From: DATLNF01 sp046590575
GTDB taxonomy: Bacteria; Actinomycetota; Actinomycetes; BP-191
DNA: 38,844 bases
Reading direction: 5' to 3'
NCBI GenBank assembly: GCA_046590575.1
Contig: JBKJUS010000096.1
Span: 1 to 38,844 of the forward strand
How positions within the stretch are numbered: the stretch's first letter is position 1; every line of letters starts with the position of its first letter. A program made the translations under genes and the position numbers. The notes under the pieces were generated by a model, which worked only from the letters and a program-made list of their open reading frames with translations, did not search any database and was not told the origin of the DNA. Below, piece by piece: positions 9,517 to 18,340 of the stretch.

Positions 9517-10292
9517 TCGACGTCCTCTCCCGCTTTCGTCTCGACGGCCGCGTCGCGATCGTCACGGGCGCATCGAGTGGTCTCGGCGTCGCTTTCGCCG
9601 AGGCGCTCGCGCAGGCCGGGGCTGATGTGGCGCTCGGGGCGCGTCGCGCCGACCGGCTGGAGGACACCAAGCGACTGGTCGAGTCCTATGGCCGCCGGGC
9701 GATCGCGGTCGCCACGGACGTCAGCGACCCCGCTTCGTGCGAGGCCCTCGCCGCCGCCACCCGGGAGCAGCTCGGCCGCGTCGACGTCCTCGTCAACAAT
9801 GCTGGCGTGGGCACCTCGGTGCCGGCGTTGAAGGAGACGCCAGAGCAGTTCCGCCAGGTCATCGACGTCAACCTCAACGGTGCCTACTGGATGGCGCAGT
9901 CGGCCGCCCGCGCCATGGTGGCCGACGGTCATGGCGGCTCGATCGTCAACATCGCCTCGGTGCTGGGCATGACCCGCAGCGACTTGCCCCAGGCGGCGTA
10001 CTCGTCGAGCAAGGCCGCTCTCATCGGCCTCACCCGCGATCTTGCCCACCAGTGGGGCGCGCGCAAGGGCATCCGGGTCAACGCACTCGCGCCCGGCTAC
10101 TTCGCCAGCGAGATGACCGAACCGCTGCTCGCCAGCGACACCTTTACCGGCATGGCGCTGGCCCGCACCCCGCTCGGCCGCCTCGGTGAGCCGGAGGAGC
10201 TCTGCGCTGCACTGCTGCTGCTCGCCTCCGACGCCGGCTCCTACATCACCGGCGTCACCCTGCCCGTCGACGGCGGTTGGACGATGCCCTAA
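9513..10292 (+). CDS. SDR family NAD(P)-dependent oxidoreductase
   Basis: Classical short-chain dehydrogenase/reductase of 259 residues. The cofactor motif is TGASSGLG (18-25), NNAG follows at 95-98, and the catalytic residues are Ser149, Tyr163 and Lys167 (YSSSK). PVDGGW at the C-terminus is typical. ATG 9513 overlaps the permease stop by ATGA. A longer open frame runs upstream of this ATG but carries no family sequence. An SDR in a MarR-exporter operon suggests that a toxic carbonyl or alcohol is both modified and exported, but the substrate is unknown. The NADP/NAD preference is not clear; Arg44-Arg45 after strand 2 favours NADP. Confidence 0.93.
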   Translation: MIDVLSRFRLDGRVAIVTGASSGLGVAFAEALAQAGADVALGARRADRLEDTKRLVESYGRRAIAVATDVSDPASCEALAAATREQLGRVDVLVNNAGVGTSVPALKETPEQFRQVIDVNLNGAYWMAQSAARAMVADGHGGSIVNIASVLGMTRSDLPQAAYSSSKAALIGLTRDLAHQWGARKGIRVNALAPGYFASEMTEPLLASDTFTGMALARTPLGRLGEPEELCAALLLLASDAGSYITGVTLPVDGGWTMP

Positions 10293-10303
10293 CCGGCTTC
10301 GCC

Positions 10304-10354
10304 CGCCCGGTCCACCATCCCGCCCGGCCCACCATCCCGCCCGGCCCACCATCC
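10304..10354. repeat. Three tandem 17-bp repeats
   Basis: CGCCCGGYCCACCATCC occurs three times without spacing (10304-10320, 10321-10337, 10338-10354); only the first copy differs, by one base. It lies 11 bases after the SDR stop codon and before a perfect inverted repeat. No function is evident. Confidence 0.8.
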
Positions 10355-10368
10355 CGCCGACCCCCTGA

Positions 10369-10430
10369 GTTCCGGGGAGAGCTGCGCCCTGGTCAGAGGG
10401 TGGCCGGTGGGGCGGGACTCTCCCCGGAAC
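10369..10430. terminator. Perfect 13-bp inverted repeat between convergent genes
   Basis: GTTCCGGGGAGAG (10369-10381) and CTCTCCCCGGAAC (10418-10430) are exact complements around a 36-nt loop. The right arm overlaps the 3' end of the MFS gene. The position between two converging genes suits a bidirectional transcription stop. No T-tract is present, so another DNA or RNA role is possible. Confidence 0.5.
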
Positions 10431-11652
10431 GAGGTGGGACGGCGGGCGGCGCCGCGGCGCGAGTCTCGGGGGCGGTGAGCTGGATGAGCAGCGCGGCGAC
10501 GACCACCGCCGCCGTCGCGCCGAAGGCCGCGGCGTAGGAGACCTGCTCGGCGAGCGCCCCGGCGAGCAGCGGGCCGGCCACCGAACCGACATCTCCGGCC
10601 ATCTGGTACGCCGCGATGGCTTTGCCGCCCCGACCGGTCACGACGTCGGCGACGACGGCCGCCGGAGCGACGGCGAGCATGCCCGAGCCGGGTCCGAGGA
10701 CGGTCAGCGCGACAAGGTAGCCGGCGGTCGAGTCGGCGACCGCCAGCAGCGCCATCGAGGTGGCGAGCAGCGCGAGACCGAGCAGAATCACCGGGCGGCG
10801 ACCCCGGCGGTCGGCGTACCGGCCCGCGGGATAGAGCGTGGCCACGTTGAGCGCCGCCGACAGGCCGAGTCCGAGACCGACGAGGCGGGGCGAGGCGCCC
10901 AGCCCACCCACGCCCACCGAAGCCGTCACGAAGAGCGGCACCACCGAAGACCGCAGACCCAGCGACGTCCACGTCTGCGCGGCGTAGGCGGCGAGTGCCG
11001 CCCGGTAGGCCGGCGTACGCATCGCCTCGCCGAGGGTGGTGTGCGGCTCGGCCGACCCGCCGTCAATTCGGGGCGTCGAGGCGAGCGGCGTCCGGGGCAG
11101 TGCCAGCAGGCCGATCGTCCCGGCTACCGCCAGCGTTGCGGCGTACAGGAAGAACGGTGTTCGGGGTGAGGCATCTGTCACCAGGCCACCCAACGCCGGG
11201 CCGAGCACGCCGCCGACGAGGAAGGACCCGCTGAAGATCCCGCTCGCCGTGGCCCGCCGGCTCGGGGGCACCGACCGCAGCAGCAGGGTCAGCGCGCTGA
11301 TGCTGAACATCGCCGACCCGATCCCGCCCACACCGCGCAGAGCCAGCAGCCAGCCGTACGACGGCGCCGCGCCGGCCGCGGCCGACGACACCGCGACGAT
11401 CGCGATCCCGGTCGCCAGCACCCGTCGCTCGCCGAAGCGCTCGACGAGGGCGCCCCCGCCGAGCGCCGAGACCAAGCGCATCAGGGCGAACGCGCTGATG
11501 ACCGCCGACGCCGCGAGATCGCCCACGCCGAAGCTGCGGGCGAGGAGCGGGATGGCCGGCGCGACGATGCCGAAGCCGATGGCGACGCTGAACCCGACGG
11601 CCGCGAGGACGCCGACCTCACGGCTCGGCGGTCGGGGCAGGGACCAGCGCAC
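10393..11652 (-). CDS. MFS transporter
   Basis: Major facilitator superfamily protein of 419 residues with about twelve hydrophobic segments. The loop 2-3 signature appears as GGALVERFGERRVLATG, and the second half has the repeated form YADRRGRRPVILLG. This is the drug:H+ antiporter type and it is likely an efflux pump. I chose the GTG at 11652 (MRWSLPRPPSREVGVLAAVG). The open frame continues another 480 codons upstream, but that part is antisense to the exported-protein gene and is not family-like. A TACGGT box at 11672-11667 would give a very short leader. The Pro/Ala-rich C-terminal tail overlaps the inverted repeat. Substrate unknown. Confidence 0.9.
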   Translation of the reverse strand: MRWSLPRPPSREVGVLAAVGFSVAIGFGIVAPAIPLLARSFGVGDLAASAVISAFALMRLVSALGGGALVERFGERRVLATGIAIVAVSSAAAGAAPSYGWLLALRGVGGIGSAMFSISALTLLLRSVPPSRRATASGIFSGSFLVGGVLGPALGGLVTDASPRTPFFLYAATLAVAGTIGLLALPRTPLASTPRIDGGSAEPHTTLGEAMRTPAYRAALAAYAAQTWTSLGLRSSVVPLFVTASVGVGGLGASPRLVGLGLGLSAALNVATLYPAGRYADRRGRRPVILLGLALLATSMALLAVADSTAGYLVALTVLGPGSGMLAVAPAAVVADVVTGRGGKAIAAYQMAGDVGSVAGPLLAGALAEQVSYAAAFGATAAVVVAALLIQLTAPETRAAAPPAVPPRSGESPAPPATL

Positions 11653-11723
11653 GCAGCGAATCCTGCACCGTATTGGAGCCCAGACGGGATCCGGTACGTC
11701 GAAAAGATGTTCCAGCGTTACAT

Positions 11724-11737
11724 CTGGGTATACCCAG
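11724..11737. promoter_or_regulatory. 14-bp perfect palindrome in divergent promoter region
   Basis: CTGGGTATACCCAG lies in the 237-bp gap between the divergent MFS gene and the exported-protein gene. Its symmetry and position fit an operator for a dimeric regulator. No regulator is encoded beside it and I cannot name a family. Confidence 0.4.
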
Positions 11738-11889
11738 GACCGATAGAACAGAGCAGAATGAGCGTGTTCTGCCCGGTTCGTCCCTTCGTGGGCGAGTGGG
11801 CAGGAGCGCAGCGTGGCGTCGTCGAACTTCCCAGCAAGAACCCGAACAGCGACACTCGGCTCACCCACCCGTCTCGTCGGAGGCACTTC

Positions 11890-13029
11890 GTGCGCACCAC
11901 GCACCGGATCATCAGTACCGCCATCGCGATCGGTGCGGTCTTCCCTTTCGGACTGCCTGTCGCCAACGCCGCCGAGCTCACGCTCCCGGTCGACGTCGCG
12001 GCCTGGTTCTGGGACGACCAGAGCGATGACGTGCGCGCTCAGGTGCCGCGCGCCGGAAGTGGCGTGTCCACCGACGGGCTCGCGGTCGCCATTACCGATG
12101 GGGCCGGCCGGGCTGCCGAGGTGCAGCCCAACGACCCTAAGGACCCGTCTGACGACGAGGCCCAGAAGCGGTCCAACAAGGAGTCTTTCCTCTCCTGGAA
12201 CCTCGACGCGATCCCGACCGGCTCGATCGTCGACTCCTTCGTCACGACCGTGCTCATCGACCCAGCCGGCCGGTCGGCCGAGTTGCCGGCAATCGCCGTG
12301 CCGGGTCAGACGCCGCGCGGCGGTCAGCCCGCCATCGTGGCTTGTCGTCCGCTCGTCGGGTTCGGCGAGGCCGACGGCGCTGGGTACGCCGACAAGCCGG
12401 CGCTGGACTGTCGAGACGCCGCGACCGGTGCCTACGACGAGAAGCTCGGCTCGTACACCTTCGACCTGACCGTCTTCGCGCAGGACTGGGTCGATGGACT
12501 CATCGACAACTTCGGTGTGGGACTGCGTCCCGACATCGAGGAGGACGACCCGTTCCAGATCACCTTCCTCGGCGCGTCCAAGATCGTCACGACGGTCGCC
12601 TTCACCTCGGTCGAGGAGCCGGAAGTCGAAGAGGCCGTGCTCACGCCCTCTCCGGGCGACCAGGTGACGTTCGACCCGGGGACGGACAGCGGTTCCAGCG
12701 ACCTCGGGTTCGCGCCGACCGTCGAGGTGCCGGCAGCTCCAGCGCCGGTCGCTCAGGCCCCGGCCGCCCCGACCCCCGTCGTGGAGATCTCCAACGTCGC
12801 GGCTCGCCCGGCGCTCACTCGTGACCTCTCCGTCGGTCCCTCCTTCTGGCTGGCCCTGCTTGCGGCGGTCGGGCTGCTCGGGATCGTGAGCCTCGTGCTC
12901 GGCGACCCGGTTGTGCCGGTCCGTGGCCAGCGGGCCGCGAGTCGCATCCCCCTCGGACGCACGGTCCGTTCGGCCGGCGCCCCCCTGCGCCCGCGTACCT
13001 CCGTCGCGGCGCGGCCGCGTTCGATCTAG
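11890..13029 (+). CDS. Exported, membrane-anchored protein of unknown function
   Basis: I do not recognise a named gene. The GTG at 11890 has a GGAGG site six bases upstream and starts a clear signal peptide (VRTTHRIISTAIAIGAVFPF, then ANA-A). The resulting protein is about 379 residues. The body has beta-rich segments such as SFLSWNLDAIPTGSIVDSF and FDLTVFAQDWVDG followed by FGVGLRP, which resemble cell-surface DNRLRE-type sandwich domains. A Pro/Ala-rich stretch leads to one membrane helix (about 319-338) and a 41-residue basic cytoplasmic tail. It ends 58 bp before livK on the same strand, so a role with the Liv transporter is possible but not shown. Longer upstream starts (11707, 11758) would bury the signal peptide. 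Confidence 0.75.
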   Translation: MRTTHRIISTAIAIGAVFPFGLPVANAAELTLPVDVAAWFWDDQSDDVRAQVPRAGSGVSTDGLAVAITDGAGRAAEVQPNDPKDPSDDEAQKRSNKESFLSWNLDAIPTGSIVDSFVTTVLIDPAGRSAELPAIAVPGQTPRGGQPAIVACRPLVGFGEADGAGYADKPALDCRDAATGAYDEKLGSYTFDLTVFAQDWVDGLIDNFGVGLRPDIEEDDPFQITFLGASKIVTTVAFTSVEEPEVEEAVLTPSPGDQVTFDPGTDSGSSDLGFAPTVEVPAAPAPVAQAPAAPTPVVEISNVAARPALTRDLSVGPSFWLALLAAVGLLGIVSLVLGDPVVPVRGQRAASRIPLGRTVRSAGAPLRPRTSVAARPRSI

Positions 13030-13032
13030 GCT
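13027..13032 (+). promoter_or_regulatory. Possible -10 box for livK
   Basis: TAGGCT fits TAnnnT and overlaps the stop codon of the preceding gene. It would give a leader of about 50 nt ending in the GGAGAG ribosome site before livK. No convincing -35 is seen. Confidence 0.25.
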
Positions 13033-13087
13033 GGCTCGACCCAGGGTCGTCGCCCAGCGTCCCGTCCCCCGCAGTCTGGAGAGCCCC

Positions 13088-14533
13088 ATGACCAAGCGAT
13101 CGATTCGGCGTTACTGCGCCGGAGTCGTCCTTCTCAGCGTCTTCGCGACCGGCTGTGGCCTCAAGGATGATCAGCTGCAGCAGCTCAACGCCGGCGCGGT
13201 TCCCGGCACCGGCTTGGACGGCGGAGGTGACGCACCAGTTGACGGCGGCGGCGATGCTGCAGTCGACCCCGGTGCGGTGGTCGATCCGGCCACCGGCGTG
13301 ACCCCGGGCGGTACCACCGGTGGGACGACCACCGGCGGCACCACGGGTGGCACGTCCGGCGGTACGTCGGGCGGGACCTCGGGTGGCACGTCGGGCGGCA
13401 CGTCGGGCGGCACGTCGGGCGGCACGTCGGGTGGCACGAGCGGCGGCACCACGACGACGACCGGCAACAAGACCGGCATCACGGCGACCACGATCAAGAT
13501 CGGCATTCACGCACCGCTGAGTGGCGCATCGCCCGTGCCGCAGGACGAGTTCATCTCCGGCGCGCGGCTGTACTGGAAGACCCGCAAGGTGTTCGGCCGC
13601 ACGGTCGACGTCGAGGTCCTCGACGACACCTACAAGCCGTCGGGCGCGGTCCGTGTCTGTCAGGAGATGTCGCGCCGCGACTTCATCGTGATCGGCGGTG
13701 CCGGCACCGACCAGATCCAGGCCTGCGGACGCGATCGTTCGCTCCAGCGCACGAACACTCCCTACCTGTCCGCGGGCGTCACCGAGAACGGTCTGGTCGG
13801 CGTTCCCAACTACTTCGCGATCAGCACGAGCTACAAGGACCAGGCCAAGATCCTGGTGAACAGTGCCAGGGCCCAGGGCTACCTGACGGGCAAGTGGGCC
13901 GTCGTGCTGTCGGAGACGCCGAACTTCACCGACGCGAAGCAGGCCATCGAGGCCGAGTTGAAGAAGGCCAACATCGAGCACCAGTACTTCGGCATCCCCA
14001 AGGCCGGCTCCGACGGCGACGCTCTGGACGTTTCCAACAAGCTGCGGGCCTACGCCGCTCCCACCATCTACTACCTGGGGCAGCCGACGTTCTTCCTCAA
14101 GGTCGTCGGCCAGACGCAGAACGCGGCGTACAAGCCGATCTGGACCGGCGTGGGCATCTCCATGGGACTCAACACGATCGCCGGCCTGGCCTGCGGCGGC
14201 ACGAGCAACCAGTACGACGGTCGCTTCCTCTCGCCGTACCCCGGGCTGGACAAGGCCCCGAAGGCGTTCTTCGACGAGGGCGGCAAGGGCGATGTCGAGC
14301 TCAACCTGTACGGCGTGTCGCAGCTGCTGGAGCAGGCGATGCTCAAGACTGGCGGCAACTTGACGCGGGAAAACTTCATGAAGAGCCTCGGGACTGCTAC
14401 GTTGCCGGGCGGCATCTGGCCCGGCGTGTCCTTCAGCGGTGGCAACCACTTCGGTGGCACCAAGATGTGGCAGCTGAAGTCGGACTGTGGCAGCAGGACA
14501 TACAAGACCGTCGGTTCGGCGCCCATTAGCTGA
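13088..14533 (+). CDS. livK: LivK-like substrate-binding lipoprotein with GGTS-repeat linker
   Basis: Extracytoplasmic binding protein for a branched-chain amino-acid-type (HAAT) ABC importer; 481 residues. ATG 13088 follows GGAGAG. The signal peptide ends in FATGC with Cys23 as the lipidation site. Residues 24-70 are acidic and Gly-rich. Then come GGTT units and eight GGTS units (13346-13441), followed by TTTTTGNK. The periplasmic-binding fold starts at ITATTIKIGIHAPLSG and contains the usual two lobes. The linker would hold the binding domain away from the membrane and is much longer than in standard LivK proteins. Ligand unknown: amino acids, amides and urea are all possible for the family. 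Confidence 0.88.
   Translation: MTKRSIRRYCAGVVLLSVFATGCGLKDDQLQQLNAGAVPGTGLDGGGDAPVDGGGDAAVDPGAVVDPATGVTPGGTTGGTTTGGTTGGTSGGTSGGTSGGTSGGTSGGTSGGTSGGTSGGTTTTTGNKTGITATTIKIGIHAPLSGASPVPQDEFISGARLYWKTRKVFGRTVDVEVLDDTYKPSGAVRVCQEMSRRDFIVIGGAGTDQIQACGRDRSLQRTNTPYLSAGVTENGLVGVPNYFAISTSYKDQAKILVNSARAQGYLTGKWAVVLSETPNFTDAKQAIEAELKKANIEHQYFGIPKAGSDGDALDVSNKLRAYAAPTIYYLGQPTFFLKVVGQTQNAAYKPIWTGVGISMGLNTIAGLACGGTSNQYDGRFLSPYPGLDKAPKAFFDEGGKGDVELNLYGVSQLLEQAMLKTGGNLTRENFMKSLGTATLPGGIWPGVSFSGGNHFGGTKMWQLKSDCGSRTYKTVGSAPIS
13346..13441 (+). repeat. In-frame 12-bp tandem repeats encoding (GGTS)8
   Basis: Eight 12-bp units encode Gly-Gly-Thr-Ser. Those around 13382-13429 are nearly identical at DNA level (GGCGGCACGTCG). 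This is a slippage-prone minisatellite inside livK, and unit number is likely to vary among strains. Confidence 0.9.
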
Positions 14534-14549
14534 CAGGAGCTGCCACACA

Positions 14550-15467
14550 GTGGTCATGGCGTTCGACTACAACGGAGAGGTTTTCACCCCGCTCGTGTCG
14601 GGCGCCATCCAGGGCTCGATTTACGGGTTGCTCGGTTTGGGTCTGGTGTTGCTCTACAAGGGCAACCGGATCTTCAACTTCGCGCAGGGTGAGTTCGGCA
14701 CCGTCTCCGCCTTCATGGCCTCGGGGGTCCTTGCTGGATCGGGATTCCTGCCCAAGCTGCCCTACGGCGTCGCCATCGTCGTTGGCTTGATCGCGGGCAC
14801 CGCGATGGGGCTGCTGACGGAACGCCTGGTCATCCGGCCGCTCTTCCGGCAGCCCAAAGTGACCCTCGTCGTCGCGTCCGTGGGCGTCGCCCTGCTCGCG
14901 ATCGCTTTCGAGCTGATCCTGACCGGCACCAACGGACGTGCACTGGGCCCGTTCAGCGACGGCAAGATCTTCCAGAGCGGTGGCCTGCTGGTGACCCGTC
15001 AGCAAGGGATCATCGTCGCCGTTCTCATCGTGCTGGCCGTCGCGTCGGCAGCCTTCTTCAAGCTCACTCAGACGGGCACCGCCATCCTGGCCGTCAGCCA
15101 GGAGCCGACAGCGACCAGCCTGGTCGGCATCAGCGTCAACCGGATCTCTTCGCTCACGTGGGGAATGGCTGGCTTCCTCGGTGCGGTGGCGGGTCTGCTG
15201 CTCGCCGGGCAGAACGCCGTCTTCCTCCCGGGCTTCGTCACGACTGCTGCGTTGATCCCCGCCTTCACGGCGGCGGTGTTCGGTGGCATCACCAGCCTGC
15301 CTGGAGTCTTCCTGGGCGGCGTCGTCATCGGCGTGATCGAGCAGTTCGGCAACTCGCTGAACTTCCTCGCCGACCTCACTCCCGGCGCCAACCGGGTCAT
15401 CGTCTTCATCACGCTGCTCACGGTGCTGCTCATCAAACCCGCGGGTCTGCTGGGTAAGGAGGCCTGA
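14550..15467 (+). CDS. livH: LivH-like branched-chain amino acid ABC permease
   Basis: Permease of 305 residues with about eight hydrophobic segments. The N-terminal family block is SGAIQGSIYGLLGLGLVLLYKG followed by NFAQGEFG, diagnostic for LivH. GTG 14550 is preferred: AGGAG lies 10 nt upstream, while ATG 14556 would be 16 nt away. The gene follows livK by 16 bp and precedes livM by one base. It should pair with LivM as the transmembrane heterodimer of the importer. Confidence 0.92.
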   Translation: MVMAFDYNGEVFTPLVSGAIQGSIYGLLGLGLVLLYKGNRIFNFAQGEFGTVSAFMASGVLAGSGFLPKLPYGVAIVVGLIAGTAMGLLTERLVIRPLFRQPKVTLVVASVGVALLAIAFELILTGTNGRALGPFSDGKIFQSGGLLVTRQQGIIVAVLIVLAVASAAFFKLTQTGTAILAVSQEPTATSLVGISVNRISSLTWGMAGFLGAVAGLLLAGQNAVFLPGFVTTAALIPAFTAAVFGGITSLPGVFLGGVVIGVIEQFGNSLNFLADLTPGANRVIVFITLLTVLLIKPAGLLGKEA

Positions 15468-15468
15468 C

Positions 15469-16584
15469 ATGGCGGTCGACGTCGCTGATCCGGAGACGGC
15501 GGTCGGCGAGGCGAGGGCGGCCGCGGCCATGCATCGGCCGACGCTGCTGGGGCTCCTGCTTCGCGGCGTTGTCTACGCCGCCCTCGCGTACTTCGTCCTG
15601 GTGTTCCTCAGCCGCAACGAGGACATCGCGGGGCGGGCCACCGACGCGGTGGTCTTCGCGATCATCGGGCTAAGCCTGCACATCCTGATCGGCTACACCG
15701 GGCAGTTGAGTCTCGGTCACCAGGGCTTCCAGGGAGTCGGCGCGTTCACGGCGGCGTACGTCAGCTTCGAAAAGGGTGTGCCTTTCGCGCTGGCCATCCT
15801 CATCGCGATGCTCGTCGGCGCAACGTTCGCCCTCCTGCTCGGCTTCATCGCGCTGCGCATCACCGGTCTCTACCTGGCGCTGATCACCCTGGTCTTCGGG
15901 ATCACGCTGAAGGACTCCCTCTTCGAGCTCGAGTCGATCACCGGCGGCGGGGCCGGGGCAGAGGCCGTGCGACCCACGGTGTTGCAGAGCAACGTCCGCT
16001 ACTACTTCCTCTGCCTCGCGATCCTGACCGTGGTCCTCTACATCGACTGGCGGCTGACCCGCACCAAGGCCGGTCGGGCACTGCTCGCGCTACGTGAGAA
16101 CGAGCGCGTGGCGAGCGCGTTCGGCATCAACGTCACCGCGTTCAAGCTCTTCGCCTTCGTGCTCTCCGGCGCGCTCGCCGGTCTCGCGGGGGCGCTGTTC
16201 GTCTACCGGTTCGGTGCAACGTCGAGCGGTGACTACGAGTTCAACGACGCGCTTACCTTCGTGCTGATGGTGGTCGTGGGGGGCTTGGGTTCGCGGGTCG
16301 GTGTCGTCCTCGGGTCGGTGCTCTTCTCCGCGCTCGGCCTTCGCTACCTCTTGGACTATGAGCCGATCAAGAATTTCCTCGAAGGCATCTTCGCCGAGCG
16401 CTCACAGTTCATCCCCGATGCGGTCGGCGCGTTCCTGCTGCTGACGACCTTGATCTTCAATCCAGGTGGGATCGCCCAGCAGCTCCAGCCGATCACCCGA
16501 TGGCTGGGTGGGAAGAAGTTCACGCTGCACGGCGACAAGGATTCCGGACCGGCAGTGGTGGAGGGTTCCAGTGCCCGTGCTTGA
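15469..16584 (+). CDS. livM: LivM-like branched-chain amino acid ABC permease
   Basis: Second permease subunit, 371 residues. It contains IGLSLHILIGYTGQLSLGHQGFQGVGAFTAAY, the LivM signature, and the EAA-type cytoplasmic loop ALRENERVASAFGINV. A strong AAGGAGG site precedes the ATG by six bases. The N-terminal 25 residues and C-terminal 35 residues are polar and lie in the cytoplasm. The 3' end overlaps livG by 14 nt, supporting operon expression. Confidence 0.93.
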   Translation: MAVDVADPETAVGEARAAAAMHRPTLLGLLLRGVVYAALAYFVLVFLSRNEDIAGRATDAVVFAIIGLSLHILIGYTGQLSLGHQGFQGVGAFTAAYVSFEKGVPFALAILIAMLVGATFALLLGFIALRITGLYLALITLVFGITLKDSLFELESITGGGAGAEAVRPTVLQSNVRYYFLCLAILTVVLYIDWRLTRTKAGRALLALRENERVASAFGINVTAFKLFAFVLSGALAGLAGALFVYRFGATSSGDYEFNDALTFVLMVVVGGLGSRVGVVLGSVLFSALGLRYLLDYEPIKNFLEGIFAERSQFIPDAVGAFLLLTTLIFNPGGIAQQLQPITRWLGGKKFTLHGDKDSGPAVVEGSSARA

Positions 16585-17616
16585 GGTGCGCGACCTGTCG
16601 ATCCGTTTCGGTGGCCTGCAGGCGCTCGAAGGTGTCGACATCGACGTCAACGAGTGGGAGATCGTCGGCTTGATCGGCCCCAACGGCGCCGGCAAGACGA
16701 CTGCCTTCAACTGCATCACCGGCTTCTACAAGCCCAACACCGGCACGGTCCGCTACCGCGGCGAGGACGTCACCCGCACGCCGCCGCACCAGAAGGCGGC
16801 GATGGGGTTCGGCCGTACGTTCCAGAACGTCGGCATGGTCAAGAGCGCGACCGCGCTGGACAACCTCAAGACCGCCCAGCACGCGAAGATCTCCTACGAC
16901 GTCGCGAGCGGCCTGGCCGGCTCGTCGGCGAGCTGGCGCGAAGAGAAGGAGCTCGAGGAGAAGGCGGATGCCATCCTCGACCTGCTCGACCTCTCCAGCA
17001 TCCGCAACACCCGTGTGGGCGGCTTGTCCTACGGGACGCTGAAGCTCTTGGAGCTCGGCTGCGCGCTGGCCACCGACCCCGACATCCTGCTGCTCGACGA
17101 GCCGTCGTCGGGGATGGGCCCGGATGAGTCGGACGAGCTTGGCGAGCGGCTGCTGGTGCTGCGCAAGGAGTTCGGCCTGACCATGCTGCTCATCGAGCAC
17201 CACGTCCCGCTGGTGCTGCGGGTATGCGACCACGTCTACGTGCTCAACTTCGGCCGGCTGCTCGCCGAGGGCCAGCCCAGCGTGATTCAGACCCACCCTG
17301 AGGTCGTCGCCGCCTACCTCGGCGGCGAAGCCCCGGAGGCGCTGGCCGCCACCCAGGAGACTGCGGAGGACGCGGCACTCGACGAGTCCACGCACGACGC
17401 GCTGGACAGTCAGGACGGCAGCGAGGTGACTGCGCCGCGCCGTCGTACGCCGGCCCGCAAGTCGCCAGCGAAGAAGTCCGCCGCCGCGACGAAAACTACC
17501 GTCGTCAAGAAGGCTCCCGCGGCACCGGCAGCACCGGCGAAACGGGCTTCGCGCAAGGCTGCTGCCCCGCAGGCCGCGCCGACCGAGGCGCCCAGCGCGG
17601 CCGAGGAGGAGAGCGC

Positions 17617-17620
<4 letters not shown>
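16571..17620 (+). CDS. livG: LivG-like ATPase with Ala/Lys/Pro-rich C-terminal tail
   Basis: ATP-binding subunit of the Liv importer, 349 residues; LivG is usually about 255. Walker A is GPNGAGKTT from 36, the signature is LSYG at 152-155 and Walker B is ILLLDEPSSG from 172. The ABC domain ends near AAYLGGE at about 253. The remaining 96 residues are extra: about 30 acidic residues followed by a basic Ala/Lys/Pro/Arg-rich stretch (TPARKSPAKKSAAATK and more) like a histone H1 tail. GTG 16571 has GGAGGG upstream and overlaps livM. The tail may bind nucleic acid, acidic lipid or a partner; this is inference. Confidence 0.92.
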
Positions 17621-18333
<713 letters not shown>

Positions 18334-18340
18334 CGCTCGG

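Noticed and set aside
11653..13095. A 900-residue open frame on the minus strand extending the MFS gene upstream
   Set aside because: The upstream part is antisense to the exported-protein gene and has Arg/Gly/Asp-rich shadow composition; the MFS fold begins at GTG 11652.
13346..13441. Regular short repeats that could be mistaken for a CRISPR array
   Set aside because: Units are 12 bp with no spacers and are in frame inside livK, encoding GGTS.
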